Shown here one piece after another: positions 23,968 to 30,381 of a DNA stretch of 30,381 bases (positions within the stretch are counted from its first letter, which is position 1; every line of letters begins with the position of its first letter). The translations under genes and the position numbers were made by a program. The notes under the pieces are model-generated. The model was given only the letters and a program-made list of their open reading frames with translations, was not told the origin of the DNA and did no database searches. The stretch is taken from the IMG/VR virus record IMGVR_UViG_3300000116_009546, positions 50,386-80,766 of that record; one strand, written 5' to 3'. Origin of the DNA: a virus.

Positions 23968-24524
23968 TAATAGGATTAAGTGGTTTTGCTGGAAGCGGTA
24001 AAGATTCTTTTTATAAAATATCAAAAGAGCTGCTTTCTCTTAGTTTTAAAATTGACAGGTGTGCATTTGCCGATACATTAAAATCAGAATGCGATGAATT
24101 TTTAATTCAAAATGTAGGCATATCTTCTTTTACTGAAAATAGAGAAGAGAAAGAAATAATTAGACCTTTCCTAGTGACTTACGGAACTCATGTAAAAAGA
24201 AAAATCAACCCAATGTGTTGGATAGAAAAATTAGAATCTACAATGAGTCCTTCAGATTTAACTTCCAAAACTAAGTTAAAGTTTATTACAGATGTTAGGT
24301 ATGAAAATGAAGCTAAATGGGTTTTAGATAAAAAAGGTTTTTTGATATCAATCAATAGAGATGGAGTAGGGCCAGCCAACTCCGAAGAAAAAAATAATTC
24401 CACAATACTGAATTCTTTGTGTAATTACAGTTTTCAGTGGGCGAATTATAGCAATATGAATTCGCAAACTGTAAAGGGAAAAGTTTTTAATTTTTGGAAA
24501 AAGAAAGGTTTTATAGGTGAATAA
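23964..24524 (+). CDS. Deoxynucleoside monophosphate kinase, T4 gp1-like
   Basis: This enzyme phosphorylates dNMPs (in T4: dGMP, dTMP and hydroxymethyl-dCMP) to dNDPs, next to dUTPase in the pathway. The P-loop is GFAGSGKDS (7-15). FADTLKSECDEFL (about 36-48) is a conserved helix in gp1-like kinases. TYGTHVKRKINPMCWIEKLE (about 73-92) and FITDVRYENEAKWV (about 109-122) follow the family pattern, with a D-x-R-Y-x-x-E-A acid/arginine pair. At 186 aa the length is in range for phage NMP kinases. The ATG overlaps the end of dut by 4 bases. Substrate range cannot be read from the sequence. Confidence 0.82.
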   Translation: MIIGLSGFAGSGKDSFYKISKELLSLSFKIDRCAFADTLKSECDEFLIQNVGISSFTENREEKEIIRPFLVTYGTHVKRKINPMCWIEKLESTMSPSDLTSKTKLKFITDVRYENEAKWVLDKKGFLISINRDGVGPANSEEKNNSTILNSLCNYSFQWANYSNMNSQTVKGKVFNFWKKKGFIGE

Positions 24525-25116
24525 GGAATTTTTGTCGGCAGAGAAAGAATTGATATTGATTAACAATATCAAAAATGGTGTTAATCTAGATAGCAGTTTA
24601 AATATTTTAAAAGAACTGCATTCTGGTATTTTTTATAAAACAATACATAGTTATTGCTCCCACCCAAAACACAAAGAAATCAAACATGATCTTTTGTTAG
24701 ATTGCGATTATTATATATATCTATCAGCTAAAGATTTTAATGAAACAAAAGGGGCCAAGTTCTCATCTTACTTAGGGAACAGAGCTAGATGGGCAGCCTT
24801 AAATGCAATTAATAAAAGTAATAAAATCCCAAGAGAGCAATTCAAGCAAGCAGAAGATTTACGTGAGGATTCTGAAAATTTAGATCTTTATGAATCTATA
24901 GCTTCTAAAGAAGCTTTAGAAATGTTTTTTAATAAAGATAAAACTCCAGATAGAATTATTAAAATCTTTAAGCTGCGCTATCTAGATGGAGAAAAAAACA
25001 AGCTTATGTCCTGGAAAAGAATTGGAGAAAAGGTTGGGCTGAGCATTCAGGGTTGTATAAACATACACGACAATTATCTAAACAAAATCAAGAAGACTAA
25101 AAAATATGGTAAATAA
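24517..25116 (+). CDS. gp55-like late-transcription sigma factor
   Basis: The protein resembles small phage sigma factors that direct host RNA polymerase to late promoters. A region-2-like part spans about 58-100, with KFSSYLGNRARWAALNAINK (81-100). This resembles the KF-S-Y-L/A core that contacts the -10 and the polymerase clamp. A region-4-like helix-turn-helix follows at about 145-192 (DRIIKIFKLRYLDGE, SWKRIGEKVGLSIQGC). The start is GTG at 24517, overlapping the kinase gene by 8 bases. TATAAATA at 22974 is the sort of element gp55 would read, but the match is weak given the AT content. The alternative is another sigma-like regulator. Confidence 0.72.
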   Translation: MNKEFLSAEKELILINNIKNGVNLDSSLNILKELHSGIFYKTIHSYCSHPKHKEIKHDLLLDCDYYIYLSAKDFNETKGAKFSSYLGNRARWAALNAINKSNKIPREQFKQAEDLREDSENLDLYESIASKEALEMFFNKDKTPDRIIKIFKLRYLDGEKNKLMSWKRIGEKVGLSIQGCINIHDNYLNKIKKTKKYGK

Positions 25117-25516
25117 ATATATATGCATGGGTTATGTAGCGGCTGATCCCGCTGTGAAAAAATTTCAATCAGGTAAAGTTAAGGCTAATTTTACATTAGG
25201 TGTATCCTATGGGAAAGATACTACATGGGTAGACTTTGAGTGCTGGGATAAAATGGCTGAAAATTGCCAATCTTTTTTAAATAAAGGTGACTTAGTTTTT
25301 GTAGAGGGCAAATTAAAGTATTTATCCTGGAGTGATAGTGGGTCGAAAAAAACCAAATTAATTTGTGTCTGTGATTTTTTTAAAACTTTAAAACAAAAAA
25401 ATGAAAAACAAAACGAAAATAAAGTCGAAAAAAGATTAGAACAATCTGTTTCTGTAGATAATATAATTAAATCAGACATACAAACTCAAGAAGACTTGGA
25501 AGATATACCTTGGTAA
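25106..25516 (+). CDS. ssb: Single-stranded DNA-binding protein (bacterial type)
   Basis: An OB-fold SSB occupies residues 1-100: VNKYICMGYVAADPAVKK is the classic opening, TLGVSYGKDTTWVDFECWDKMAE (about 30-52) forms the middle strands, and FLNKGDLVFVEGKL (about 57-70) the later ones. A charged flexible linker (lysine/glutamine-rich) leads to the acidic tip EDLEDIPW (129-136), the hook that recruits replication proteins. At 136 aa it is a little short. T4 itself uses gp32 instead, so this replisome pairs a bacterial-style SSB with a RecA-like recombinase. It overlaps the sigma gene by 11 bases. Confidence 0.92.
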   Translation: MVNKYICMGYVAADPAVKKFQSGKVKANFTLGVSYGKDTTWVDFECWDKMAENCQSFLNKGDLVFVEGKLKYLSWSDSGSKKTKLICVCDFFKTLKQKNEKQNENKVEKRLEQSVSVDNIIKSDIQTQEDLEDIPW

Positions 25517-25517
25517 A

Positions 25518-26603
25518 ATGAAAAAAATTATAATAAAAGCGGCTTTTAATTCCCTATCGTTTGGGAATGTTTCTTATAATATCGTTAGAGAAATATATAA
25601 AAGAGATTTTAATGCATCTATATTCCCTATTGGCGATAACTTTGACTTTAGCGCATTCGACAAATTAGATAAAGATTTCAAAAAATGGATTGAGGCCTCT
25701 GCTAATAATAGATTAACATCAATGAAATCTGACACCCCTTGCCTTTCTTTATGGCATTTAAACGGTAGTGAACAATTTCCTGGAAAAAAAAGTTGCCTGT
25801 ATACATTTTATGAGTTAGACAACCCTACATTTACCGAAAAAAACATTTGCGAAATGCATGATAAAGTTATTTTCAGTAGCTCTCATGCCAAAAGCTGTTT
25901 TCAAAATGTTAATTGCGATAATACATATAATGTACCATTAGGTTTTGACGAAGATTTTGAAGTTTTAGATAAAAACTATCTTCAAGACAAGATTCATTTT
26001 GGTCTTGTAGGTAAATGGGAAAAAAGAAAAAGCACCGCTCAAATAATTAAAAATTGGGCAAAAAAATACGGTAATAATCCTAAGTATCAATTAACTTGTT
26101 GTGTAGTAAATCCCTTTTTCAAGCCAGACGACATGAATGCCATAATTAGTCAATCTCTAGATGGAAAAATGTATGGAAACATCAATTTCATCCCAAGGCT
26201 TAGAACTAATTCTGAAATTAATGAATTGATTAATGCAATAGATATTGACTTATCTGGTTTAAGTGGAGCGGAAGGTTGGAATCTCCCAGCTTTCAATGCA
26301 ACTGCATTAGGAAAATGGAGTATTGTACTTAATCATACATCTCATAAAGATTGGGCCAACAAGGAAAACTCAATATTTTCAGATCCAGAAACCGAAGAGA
26401 ACGCAGAAGATGGAGTATTCTTTACTAAAGGAACGCCTTTTAATCAAGGCAACATCAATTTGATTTCAAACGAAAAAATGATAAGTTTATTTGAAGAGGC
26501 GGAAAAATTTAAAGGAAAAACTAATGAAAAAGGATTAATGTTAAAGAAAGATTTTTCATATGAAAAAACGGTAGACTCCATTCTAAATATATTATTTGAA
26601 TAA
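25518..26603 (+). CDS. Glycosyltransferase family 4-like (GT-B), 361 aa
   Basis: This is a full-length GT-B enzyme. KAAFNSLSFGNVSYNIVREI (8-27) is the N-terminal acceptor loop. FGLVGKWEKRKSTAQIIKNW (161-180) contains the nucleotide-phosphate contact. GLSGAEGWNLPAFNATALGK (247-266) is the donor-site E-x-x-x-L-P-x-x-x-A pattern, followed by SIVLNHTSHKDW. The ATG immediately follows the ssb stop. Along with the gene at 2999-4246, it lies outside the big sugar cluster but may act on the same glycan. Its placement behind ssb and a sigma factor suggests early or middle expression. Confidence 0.87.
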   Translation: MKKIIIKAAFNSLSFGNVSYNIVREIYKRDFNASIFPIGDNFDFSAFDKLDKDFKKWIEASANNRLTSMKSDTPCLSLWHLNGSEQFPGKKSCLYTFYELDNPTFTEKNICEMHDKVIFSSSHAKSCFQNVNCDNTYNVPLGFDEDFEVLDKNYLQDKIHFGLVGKWEKRKSTAQIIKNWAKKYGNNPKYQLTCCVVNPFFKPDDMNAIISQSLDGKMYGNINFIPRLRTNSEINELINAIDIDLSGLSGAEGWNLPAFNATALGKWSIVLNHTSHKDWANKENSIFSDPETEENAEDGVFFTKGTPFNQGNINLISNEKMISLFEEAEKFKGKTNEKGLMLKKDFSYEKTVDSILNILFE

Positions 26604-26620
26604 AAAGTGTAAGGTAAGTT

Positions 26621-26962
26621 ATGAAAGAAATCAAATTTGAATCTAAAGCATATTCTCCAAAAAGTTTTGGTGTAGAAGAACTTCAAGAATCTATAAAAGG
26701 AATTAATTCTAGTCCAGATAAAAAAAGAACAATATGCAATGTTCTTCGCATGGCTTATAATTGTCTATCGGATGAATCTTCTAATATAAATGCATCAAGA
26801 TCTTTACTTCTCGAAGCTTTCTGGATGGGAAAACGCATGAATGCCAAACTTACGAAAAATAAAAAGGATCAATTAGATAACGAAATTCATGATGATGACG
26901 ATGATGAATATTGTTTTTCTGTAGATTTTTCGCAATTCCCTGCTCGCGGCAATTGGGATTAA
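26621..26962 (+). CDS. Hypothetical acidic protein, 113 aa
   Basis: The first 85 residues form a mostly helical domain (GVEELQESIKGINSSPDKKR; NVLRMAYNCL; ASRSLLLEAFWMGKRM). Then comes a very acidic run (HDDDDDE at about 91-97) and an aromatic tail (YCFSVDFSQFPARGNW). Such an acidic C-terminus can bind partner proteins or mimic DNA. I recognise no family. GTAAGGTAAG precedes the ATG at 26621, giving a modest ribosome-binding site. It sits between a glycosyltransferase and an FmdB-like protein. Confidence 0.6.
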   Translation: MKEIKFESKAYSPKSFGVEELQESIKGINSSPDKKRTICNVLRMAYNCLSDESSNINASRSLLLEAFWMGKRMNAKLTKNKKDQLDNEIHDDDDDEYCFSVDFSQFPARGNWD

Positions 26963-26969
26963 TATAGTT

Positions 26970-27356
26970 ATGCCTATTTATTTATATGAGCATCCAGAAA
27001 CCGAAGAGGTTATTGAAATTATTCAGGGGATGAATGATGAACATATTTATATAGATGAAAAAGGTGTTGAGTGGAAAAGGGTTTTTCTGAGCAGTCAATT
27101 AAAGACCGAATCGTCAATTGATCACTGGAACTCTAATGATTTTGTTGAAAAAACTAAAAATACTAAAGGTAGCTACGGAGATATGCTGGATAGAAGTGCT
27201 GAATTATCTGAGAAAAGAGCTAAAGATCATGGAGGTATAGACCCTATTAAACAAAAATATTTCGATAAGTATTCAAAAGATCGAGGCGGATCAAAACATT
27301 TGCAAGACCCGTCTCGTAAAAAACCTGGAAATGGAATCGTAGACATAAAATATTAA
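26970..27356 (+). CDS. FmdB-like small phage protein, 128 aa
   Basis: The start MPIYLYEHPETEEVIEIIQGM has the shape of FmdB/zinc-ribbon regulators (M-P-x-Y-x-Y/F). However, the cysteine pairs of a zinc ribbon are absent, as in many related phage proteins. The middle is helical (GDMLDRSAELSEKRAKDHGG, about 70-89). The end is glycine- and lysine-rich (RGGSKHLQDPSRKKPGNG). At 128 aa it is complete, with its own start 8 bases after the previous gene. A transcription role is suggested by the family name only; no DNA-binding part is proven. Confidence 0.55.
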   Translation: MPIYLYEHPETEEVIEIIQGMNDEHIYIDEKGVEWKRVFLSSQLKTESSIDHWNSNDFVEKTKNTKGSYGDMLDRSAELSEKRAKDHGGIDPIKQKYFDKYSKDRGGSKHLQDPSRKKPGNGIVDIKY

Positions 27357-27357
27357 A

Positions 27358-27591
27358 ATGAGCAATTCACCTAATATAGGAAATATAATAATATCTTTCT
27401 TGACTGACGATGATGTCTGCTCAAATAGTTACGGCAAGCACATTAAAGACTGCGAATTTTTAAAAAAAAGATTTAATGAAGATTTAAAAAAACCAGGTTG
27501 CTCTGGTTGTAAAAAGCCCGCATTGTATGCAAAGTACAAAAATATTGTAAGACAAAATATCATAATAAACCCAGAAGAAAACAATGACTGA
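27358..27591 (+). CDS. Hypothetical cysteine-containing protein, 77 aa
   Basis: This short protein carries four cysteines: C21, C32 and the pair in GCSGCKK (C48, C51). They could bind zinc or an iron-sulfur cluster, though no known knuckle spacing is obvious. The rest is polar, with a short helix FLKKRFNEDLKKP and an aromatic stretch YAKYKNIV. It starts two bases after the stop of the FmdB-like gene, and its own end overlaps the next gene by 8 bases, which supports real translation. Function unknown. Confidence 0.6.
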   Translation: MSNSPNIGNIIISFLTDDDVCSNSYGKHIKDCEFLKKRFNEDLKKPGCSGCKKPALYAKYKNIVRQNIIINPEENND

Positions 27592-27985
27592 AAAACTAAT
27601 TCTTTATTTATTTGGGGCATTAATATGTTCTAATATAATTATTATCTGGCAAAACACCTCTATCGCAGTCAAAATCTGCAAGATGATTAATCTTATTTCT
27701 TTTAATTTTATATTTAAAAATATAAAAAATCATGTAGACACAAGAGAAGATTTAGAAAAATATTTAATAATTAACTTTGGTTCATTTGGAGAACTAATTA
27801 CATGCCCCCTTTGTTTCTCCACTCATATTTCGTGGCTCACATATCTGATTTTATCTTTTTTATCCAGTGAAATTATTATTTTCGACAAAGTATTTTTTCT
27901 TAATTTATTTATTTGCACATTCACATGGCCAATGATATCATACTTCTTTTTATATAAAATTAATCACCTAGCCTCTAAAGGTTAA
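27584..27985 (+). CDS. Membrane protein, DUF1360-like, 133 aa
   Basis: This small integral membrane protein has a hydrophobic N-terminal segment (about 5-23), a charged loop, then ELITCPLCFSTHISW (about 69-83). The C-P-L-C-x-S-x-x-x-S/W motif is typical of DUF1360-type proteins. Two further membrane helices follow (about 84-101 and 104-125). The function of the family is unknown. It ends the rightward operon, and its TAA overlaps head-on with the stop of the second sulfotransferase (4 bases). Possible roles are in the host envelope or lysis. The DUF match is from memory of the motif. Confidence 0.6.
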   Translation: MTEKLILYLFGALICSNIIIIWQNTSIAVKICKMINLISFNFIFKNIKNHVDTREDLEKYLIINFGSFGELITCPLCFSTHISWLTYLILSFLSSEIIIFDKVFFLNLFICTFTWPMISYFFLYKINHLASKG

Positions 27986-28605
27986 GAAAATTCGTAATTA
28001 AATTTTAATATATCATCTAAATAAATATTTGCAACAAAATCTATAGTATCTAAATTATAAAATTGCTTATAGTCAGGTCTGTCAATTTTATTTAAATTTT
28101 TAATTGGTTTTGTTTCTCTACCTATTTTTTTTGCAACATATTTCATGTCTTCATTTATTGATTCTACTTTTCCTATAAAATCTATATCTGTGTCTATAAA
28201 AAAAGTTTGTGGCAAAAAATGCAAACACATTTTTTTAGAAAAATATAAAGAGCTTTGTTTTTTAAAAAAATCTCCATATAGAAAATCTTCGAAATCATTA
28301 TATTCATTAATTTCTTGTGCAACTAACCCGTCTAGTTCACACATAAATTTATAAAATTTATTACTTTTATTTTGTTTGTTTTTGCTAGTATAATTTATTC
28401 CACCCTTTTTTAAGTAATTGTAAGCACTAACTAGTCTGTCCCAGGGGTTTCTCACAAAAGAAAAAGAAAAATAATCATGATGTTGACCAATTTCTTTACT
28501 CAAAGGCTTATGAGAATGTCCATCAATATTTAAGAAATCTTTTATAGAATTTCCCGCACATTTTGGTACATGAATATAAATATATTTTTCTTTACTGCAA
28601 ATCAT
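27982..28605 (-). CDS. Second sulfotransferase (Sulfotransfer_2-like), 207 aa
   Basis: PAPS-dependent sulfotransferase signatures are clear: YIHVPKCAGNSI (10-21, with K15) and SFVRNPWDRLVSAYNYL (49-65, with R52 and S60). The spacing between them is shorter than in the first sulfotransferase, and overall identity appears low outside the motifs. The two genes therefore look like separate family members rather than a recent duplicate. The C-terminal FNYEF ending is shared. It is complete. It sits next to a tail-fibre-like gene, with its stop overlapping the membrane protein gene head-on. Sulfation of a phage or host glycan is the reasonable guess; the donor would be host PAPS. Confidence 0.87.
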   Translation of the reverse strand: MICSKEKYIYIHVPKCAGNSIKDFLNIDGHSHKPLSKEIGQHHDYFSFSFVRNPWDRLVSAYNYLKKGGINYTSKNKQNKSNKFYKFMCELDGLVAQEINEYNDFEDFLYGDFFKKQSSLYFSKKMCLHFLPQTFFIDTDIDFIGKVESINEDMKYVAKKIGRETKPIKNLNKIDRPDYKQFYNLDTIDFVANIYLDDILKFNYEFS

Positions 28606-28624
28606 GCAGTATATAATAAACAGT

Positions 28625-30381
28625 TTATATATAAGTTTCTAGGTCTAAGGTAACAAAAACTCCTTGATTGATCATTGATTCATAACATTTCTTACCCTCT
28701 ATTCCCCCTAGGTCCATAGCTATTGATAAAAATGTGTTTGGTGTAAAATGTATACCAGATTTAAATTCGTAAGTATATTGATATCCTTTTTTCGGTGTAC
28801 TAAAAACTGAATTTAAAACTCCATTTGATGCGAACTCTGCCTCGCATGGATATTTTCCGCCTTGATCTATTGAATAAATACCTAGAGTGTCAGTCCATTC
28901 TTCATAATTAAACCTAGTTCTTTCTGCAATCATGCCTGGGCTTGTTTTGTAATTGATATCAATACCAGCTTCGCTCTGATATGTATATTTATTGTAAACT
29001 CCAGATTCTGTATAATCCGTAGTAATTTTATTTCCCGTAACAACATAAAACTGCAAGTTTTCCATTGCCTGCGGATTCGTGTCTGTTATCGAAAAAGAAA
29101 TCTTTTTTAATCTTCCAGTAGAATTCATTATTCTTAAATTCTGTAAACCCAAACCTGAATTAAAGTACGATTCCTCATTGCCGCCTCGCACAGCAGTTCT
29201 TGAGTTTCTGTAATTACTATTAAAATAATGTCCGTGTTCTGAATTAGCTATAGGCAAATAACATATATTAACTGGATTGTCCCACCAAAAATTTGATATA
29301 ATTGTGTCTGTATGTTTTAGATATTTAGATATTTTGTCTCCACTAATTAAAATATTACCCCTGAAGTTTTTATCTCCATCGATTGTTTGATGTCCAGTAG
29401 TGTATACTGCATCGACAAGTTTTCCAGAAAATAAATTTGCTTTTACATTTCCATTTACTATTACATTTGAGTTTGCTAATCCGCTTAAATTTCCTGAAAA
29501 GTTTATTCCACGATTAAAGAATATAGAGCAAGTTTCTTCTACCCCTAATGCAGTTTTAGAGCTATCATCTGTTATCACCAACCCTTTGTTGGGTGAATAT
29601 ATCGCTTTTAAGCCGTCCATGACTTCACATTCGCAACTGTCAGGGTAGCTAATTAATTGATCCCATTCAAATTTTCTTCCACTTATATATAGAGAGTTTT
29701 CTAAATATAAATTTCCTCCACCCGTAACGAAAACTCCGCTATCAAATGCTAAGGATAAGGAAGAGTTGTTTTGTTGAAAACTATAAGGATTCCTGCCGTC
29801 TGTAAGAACCATGGACCCAGTGTTACCTAAAATAGTTTCTACAGAACCTACCGATTCAGCCCCTAGGGTTCCTTTTACTACAAGATCATTTTCTATATAA
29901 ACGTCTGTGTTTCCAGTAAAGAAAACTCCATTTTTGTATCCAATTAAAAGTTTGTTGGGGTCTGTAAGTGAACTGCCTGTCTTTAAAGTTCCATCACTTA
30001 AGACTAACCCTGCTCCAGAAATAGATCTTACGCCTGTAAGGCTTTCTAGTTTTAAAGTGTTATCTAATGGGCTGTAATAATTAAAAGGTTTACCGCTGAT
30101 ATAGAGATCTCCAACAAAATCTTTTCTTCCCGTAACCTGCTGATTACCAGTAATATATACTCCATTTTGTACATATCTAGCAGTACCAGTAAGATCTCCA
30201 GTTATGGGTTTTAAGAAGGTTTTTCTTCCGCCTATTGTCTGTTCGCTAGTGGTATGGACTACATCATTTAATTCTACATACTCAGTAAAAGGTTTGCCGC
30301 TGATGTAAAGTCCATTCTCTAGGTAAAGATTTCCTCCACCCGTAATGAAAACTCCGCTATCAAATGCTAAGGCAAGGGAAG
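28625..30381 (-). CDS. Repetitive tail-fibre-like virion protein (5' end beyond window)
   Basis: The C-terminal 585 residues are visible. The frame is open from the right edge to a stop at 28625; the ATG at 29812 is internal. The upstream part is made of short beta-rich repeats: T-x-x-x-Q-x-I/V-x-G-x-K/R-x-F (TTSEQTIGGRKTF, ITGNQQVTGRKDF, TTGHQTIDGDKNF), alternating with LYISGKPF-type and SGVFxTGGGNLYLEN strands. These resemble repeats of phage fibre and baseplate proteins. A longer unit recurs with a spacing of 206 residues. The last 200 residues (from about 29230 down) are a non-repeated beta domain, probably the receptor-binding or tip domain. It is adjacent to a sulfotransferase, and the region is likely late-expressed. 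Confidence 0.82.
   Translation of the reverse strand, partial: SLALAFDSGVFITGGGNLYLENGLYISGKPFTEYVELNDVVHTTSEQTIGGRKTFLKPITGDLTGTARYVQNGVYITGNQQVTGRKDFVGDLYISGKPFNYYSPLDNTLKLESLTGVRSISGAGLVLSDGTLKTGSSLTDPNKLLIGYKNGVFFTGNTDVYIENDLVVKGTLGAESVGSVETILGNTGSMVLTDGRNPYSFQQNNSSLSLAFDSGVFVTGGGNLYLENSLYISGRKFEWDQLISYPDSCECEVMDGLKAIYSPNKGLVITDDSSKTALGVEETCSIFFNRGINFSGNLSGLANSNVIVNGNVKANLFSGKLVDAVYTTGHQTIDGDKNFRGNILISGDKISKYLKHTDTIISNFWWDNPVNICYLPIANSEHGHYFNSNYRNSRTAVRGGNEESYFNSGLGLQNLRIMNSTGRLKKISFSITDTNPQAMENLQFYVVTGNKITTDYTESGVYNKYTYQSEAGIDINYKTSPGMIAERTRFNYEEWTDTLGIYSIDQGGKYPCEAEFASNGVLNSVFSTPKKGYQYTYEFKSGIHFTPNTFLSIAMDLGGIEGKKCYESMINQGVFVTLDLETYI
29699..29763. repeat. Near-identical direct repeat, copy 1
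   Basis: This copy lies in the tail-fibre-like gene and matches 30317-30381 at an offset of 618 bases (206 codons, in frame). It encodes SLAFDSGVFVTGGGNLYLEN. The match ends at or beyond the window edge, so the repeat may be longer. Confidence 0.8.
30317..30381. repeat. Near-identical direct repeat, copy 2
   Basis: This is the partner of 29699-29763 at 618 bases distance, encoding LAFDSGVFITGGGNLYLENG. It differs from copy 1 at only a few bases, mostly synonymous or conservative, which suggests fairly recent duplication or ongoing recombination within the gene. It is cut by the window end. Confidence 0.8.

Noticed and set aside
1-30381. tRNA, CRISPR, transposase, integrase or attachment site
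   Set aside because: No cloverleaf-like sequence, repeat-spacer pattern or recombinase motif was visible, and no gap is large enough for an insertion sequence; a tRNA search tool was not run.

Overview
This window looks like part of the genome of a large, AT-rich, tailed bacteriophage with T4-like (myovirus-type) replication genes. The evidence is the combination of a DnaB-type helicase, a RecA/UvsX recombinase, class I ribonucleotide reductase (both subunits), a dUTPase, a gp1-like dNMP kinase, a gp55-like sigma factor, an SSB and repetitive tail-fibre protein. Genes are tightly packed, many start and stop codons overlap, no gap exceeds about 120 bases, and I see no tRNA, rRNA, CRISPR or transposase. 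The style resembles marine phages (AT-rich, FmdB-like and LamG proteins, sulfotransferases), but the host cannot be read from this window.

Layout. (1) 1-5260, minus strand: replication/recombination (partial dnaB, small protein, PD-(D/E)XK-like nuclease, recA-like, small protein), a two-part glycosyltransferase, then nrdB. (2) 5313-6907, minus: a LamG-like jelly-roll protein and a probable virion protein. (3) 6923-7525, plus: a lone sulfotransferase. (4) 7522-11616, minus: membrane-anchored Holliday-junction-resolvase-like nuclease, holin-like membrane protein, small basic protein, Nudix hydrolase, nrdA. (5) 11706-22953, minus: one 11-kb, 12-gene, almost gapless cluster for glycan synthesis: GDP-fucose pathway (gmd, fcl), a UDP-sugar epimerase, eight or nine glycosyltransferases and a methyltransferase. 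(6) 23073-27985, plus: small protein, dut, dNMP kinase, gp55-like sigma, ssb, another glycosyltransferase and small proteins. (7) 27982-30381, minus: a second sulfotransferase and the C-terminal part of a repetitive tail-fibre-like protein running off the right edge.

How it fits together. Nucleotide genes (nrdA, nrdB, dut, dNMP kinase, Nudix) supply DNA precursors, and DnaB, RecA, SSB and the nucleases replicate and recombine DNA. A gp55-like sigma factor would switch on late genes. The unusual part is the sugar machinery: up to eleven glycosyltransferases, a de novo GDP-L-fucose route, a methyltransferase and two sulfotransferases. No lipid-carrier initiating transferase, flippase or polymerase is visible. 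My leading hypothesis is that the phage builds its own fucosylated, possibly methylated and sulfated glycan in the cytoplasm, perhaps on its virion proteins. A second notable point is that NrdB is chlamydial (class Ic)-like, with valine where the radical tyrosine should be.
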